Shown in pieces: positions 6,611-8,676 of a DNA stretch of 8,676 bases. The notes under the pieces are model-generated. The model made no database searches. It saw only the letters and a list, made by a program, of their open reading frames with translations, and was not told the origin of the DNA. Where the stretch lies: assembly GCA_028678965.1 (NCBI GenBank), contig JAJRCM010000037.1:1-8676 (forward strand), given 5' to 3'. Every line of letters begins with the position of its first letter. Position 1 is the first letter of the stretch. The translations under genes and the position numbers were made by a program. Origin of the DNA: Methanomicrobiales archaeon (GTDB taxonomy: Archaea > Halobacteriota > Methanomicrobia > Methanomicrobiales > JACTUA01).

Positions 6611-8676
6611 GAAGCTTGACCCCCGGGTGAGGGCGGTTATCGAGAAACGGGGATTTGAGGATCTCTCTGAGACCCAGACCCGGGCAATTCCGTGCCTGCT
6701 CGAAGGTCGCCATCTTGTCCTGATTGCACCAACCGGCACAGGAAAAACTGAGAGCGCGATGATACCGGTCTTCAATGCCCTTGTGCAGCAGGGAGGTCCG
6801 GGAATCAGAGCCCTCTATATCACACCCCTGCGATCCCTGAACCGGGATATCCTCTCTCGGATGGAGTGGTGGTGCAAGGAGCTGCACCTCACCATCGGTG
6901 TACGGCATGGGGATACACCCACTGCGATGCGGCGGCGGCAGGCTCTCTCGCCGCCCGATCTCCTCATCACCACGCCGGAAACGGTGCAGGCACTCTTCAT
7001 GGGTGTACAGTTGCGCAAAGGGCTGCGCAATGTACAGTATGTGATTGTGGATGAGATCCATGAACTGGCGGGGAGCAAGCGGGGTGCGCAGCTCTCCATT
7101 GCCCTTGAGCGTCTGGTAGAGTACGGAGGGGAGTTCCAGCGGATTGGTCTCTCCGCAACCGTGGGAAATCCCCATGAGATCGGCACCTTCCTGTGCGGTG
7201 CACGCCCCTGCACCGTGGTCAATATTCCTGCAGCGCCCCACCTCTCCATCGGGGTGCGTTATGCGGGTGAGGAGTTTTCCGCACAGGCAGCATCCGTCGG
7301 CACCTGTCTTGACCGTTTCCCCTCCAGCCTGGTATTCGTGAACACCCGGGTAACCGCAGAAGCATTGGGACACCAGCTCTTTGAACGGGGGGATGTGGAG
7401 GTGCACCACGGATCCCTTTCCCGTGAGGTGCGCATCGATGCCGAGGACCGCTTCAAATCAGGAGCGATCAGGGCCCTGATCTGCACCTCCTCCATGGAGC
7501 TGGGGATCGACATCGGTCATGTGGAGCACGTCGTGCAGTTTGGATCCCCGCGGGAGGTGGCCCGGCTCATCCAGCGGATTGGCAGAGCCGGTCACCGGTT
7601 GCATGCCACCTCGCACGGCACTATCCTCGCCGTGGGATTTGACGACTTGTTGGAGTCGCTGGTCATCGCCCGCATGGCCCAGTCAAATGAGTGCGAGAAT
7701 GTCGTCCCTCACACCATGGCGGCAGATGTACTGGCCAATCAGGTCGCCGCCCTGGCAGTGGAATATGGGGAGATAGCTCTCACCCGGGTCAGGACGATAA
7801 TCGGGCGATCCTCCTGCTATTCGGCACCAGAGCCTCTTCTCGACGATGTTATCGGCCAGATGACGACACACCGTCTGATCCGGGTAGAGGGTGAGCGGAT
7901 TATACGGACAGCGAGAGCACGCCGGTACCTGTCCGATAATCTCTCCATGATCCATGATGAACGAAAGATGTCTATCTTCGATATCATCGCCAGGAAAACC
8001 GTCGGAACATTGGATGAATCTTTTGTCGTGAGCTGGATCCACACTGGGGCAGTTTTCATCACCAAGGGACAGCTGTGGCGAGTACTGGATATCCAGGAGG
8101 ATAGGATCATGGTCGAACCGGCACGGAAAACGAAGGGAGAGCTCCCGTCCTGGGAAGGAGAGCAGATCCCGGTCCCCTGTCCGGTTGCCCGTGAAGTGGG
8201 AGCCCTCCGCAGGACTGGAGAGTTCGAGCGGTACACTTCTGAAACCTCGTCCCTCCAGTTTCTGAAGGAGTTTATGCACCGGGCACAGGTGGAGCGGTCC
8301 CGGATACCATCTGACCGGTTAATCACCATTGAGAACTCGCCGGATGGTGTGGTATGCAACACCTGTTTCGGTCATAAGGTGAATGAGGCGCTGGCGCGAG
8401 CGCTCTCCATCCTCCTCTCAGCCCGCTATGGAACGACGGTGGGGATAGAGATAGGTGCCTACCGCATCCTCCTCCGCCTCCCTTCGACTATCGGTCCCAC
8501 AGATGTCAAGGAGTTGCTCCTCTCCCTTGCTCCTGAGTATATCGAGGGGGTACTCACTCTGGCACTCAAACGGACCGCACTCTTCCGCTGGAAGCTCGTC
8601 CAGGTCGCCAAGAAGTTCGGTGCTATTGAGCGGGATGCGGACTATGAGCGAATCAGTATCAACCGACTCATCGACC
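6597..8676 (+). CDS. lhr: Lhr-type superfamily 2 ATP-dependent helicase (runs off the right edge)
   Basis: Large 3'-5' DNA or DNA:RNA helicase of the Lhr family, linked to genome maintenance. The 693 codons present begin with ATG at 6597 (MPVLEKLDPRVRAVIEKRGF). Helicase motifs are a Q-like TQTRAIP at 26-32, Walker A APTGTGKTE at 44-52, TPLRSL at 76-81, TTPET at 125-129, the DEIH box at 152-155, SAT at 186-188, VFVNTR at 246-251, TSSMELGID at 297-305 and QRIGRAGH at 326-333. A winged helix and the Lhr-specific domain follow, with CNTCFGHKVNEALARAL at 587-603 as a signature. Lhr core proteins are about 850-900 residues, so the C-terminus is outside. The start overlaps the phosphoesterase stop by 14 bases, so translation is coupled. 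The frame has no stop to the window end. Assignment to the aLhr1 or aLhr2 subgroup is not attempted. Confidence 0.95.
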   Translation, partial: MPVLEKLDPRVRAVIEKRGFEDLSETQTRAIPCLLEGRHLVLIAPTGTGKTESAMIPVFNALVQQGGPGIRALYITPLRSLNRDILSRMEWWCKELHLTIGVRHGDTPTAMRRRQALSPPDLLITTPETVQALFMGVQLRKGLRNVQYVIVDEIHELAGSKRGAQLSIALERLVEYGGEFQRIGLSATVGNPHEIGTFLCGARPCTVVNIPAAPHLSIGVRYAGEEFSAQAASVGTCLDRFPSSLVFVNTRVTAEALGHQLFERGDVEVHHGSLSREVRIDAEDRFKSGAIRALICTSSMELGIDIGHVEHVVQFGSPREVARLIQRIGRAGHRLHATSHGTILAVGFDDLLESLVIARMAQSNECENVVPHTMAADVLANQVAALAVEYGEIALTRVRTIIGRSSCYSAPEPLLDDVIGQMTTHRLIRVEGERIIRTARARRYLSDNLSMIHDERKMSIFDIIARKTVGTLDESFVVSWIHTGAVFITKGQLWRVLDIQEDRIMVEPARKTKGELPSWEGEQIPVPCPVAREVGALRRTGEFERYTSETSSLQFLKEFMHRAQVERSRIPSDRLITIENSPDGVVCNTCFGHKVNEALARALSILLSARYGTTVGIEIGAYRILLRLPSTIGPTDVKELLLSLAPEYIEGVLTLALKRTALFRWKLVQVAKKFGAIERDADYERISINRLID

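Noticed and set aside
6555..7409. 284-codon open frame on the minus strand opposite the Lhr gene, and the similar one at 7683-8279
   Set aside because: The plus strand carries a continuous Lhr frame with all helicase motifs. The minus-strand translations have no recognisable domain and an unnatural composition, as expected of shadows in GC-rich coding DNA.
1..8676. High number of GATC sites (about 80 or more by hand count, against roughly 30 expected from composition)
   Set aside because: Most arise from the preferred isoleucine codon ATC following G-ending codons, or from GAT followed by C, so codon bias can explain it. A codon-shuffled control would be needed to claim a methylation-related signal.
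1..8676. CRISPR arrays, insertion sequences, tRNA or rRNA genes
   Set aside because: No regularly spaced repeats, transposase-like frames, terminal inverted repeats or tRNA-like cloverleaf sequences were seen; nearly all of the window is coding.

Overview
The window looks like part of the chromosome of a euryarchaeal methanogen, most likely from the Methanomicrobiales. It encodes an MCM helicase, an archaeal RFC small subunit, an archaeal RPA-associated protein (COG3390), an archaeal MptD-type dihydroneopterin aldolase (tetrahydromethanopterin/folate pathway), an NMD3 homologue and a DUF424 protein. Several Shine-Dalgarno sequences and one AT-rich TATA element stand out against a moderately GC-rich background. 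The genus cannot be fixed from the sequence alone.

The layout is divergent around a short intergenic region (4944-5082). Reading leftward on the minus strand are six closely packed genes: RFC small subunit, MCM, MptD, a COG1831 TatD-like metal-dependent hydrolase, DUF424, and the first 92 codons of an NMD3-like gene that leaves the window at base 1. Gaps are 9, 46, 10, 34 and 2 bases, and two Shine-Dalgarno sequences overlap the preceding stop codon, so most or all of this is probably one transcription unit. A T-tract between the hydrolase and DUF424 is the only visible candidate internal boundary.

Reading rightward on the plus strand are three tightly linked genes: the COG3390 RPA-associated protein, a COG1407-type metallophosphoesterase, and an Lhr-type superfamily 2 helicase that runs off the right end after 693 codons. 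The last pair overlaps by 14 bases. The Lhr gene covers the whole right third of the window, so the long opposite-strand frames there are shadows.

Functionally, the left arm holds the replicative helicase and a clamp-loader subunit with pterin-cofactor and ribosome-assembly genes behind them. The right arm looks like a DNA-repair or single-strand-DNA-processing module (ssDNA-binding partner, phosphoesterase, helicase). The most interesting observation is that MCM and the RPA-associated protein, transcribed away from each other, end in the same kind of 42-residue winged-helix module: 14 of 42 positions are identical without gaps, and both end exactly at the C-terminus. This suggests a shared partner or shared regulation. 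No mobile element, CRISPR array, tRNA or rRNA is visible.
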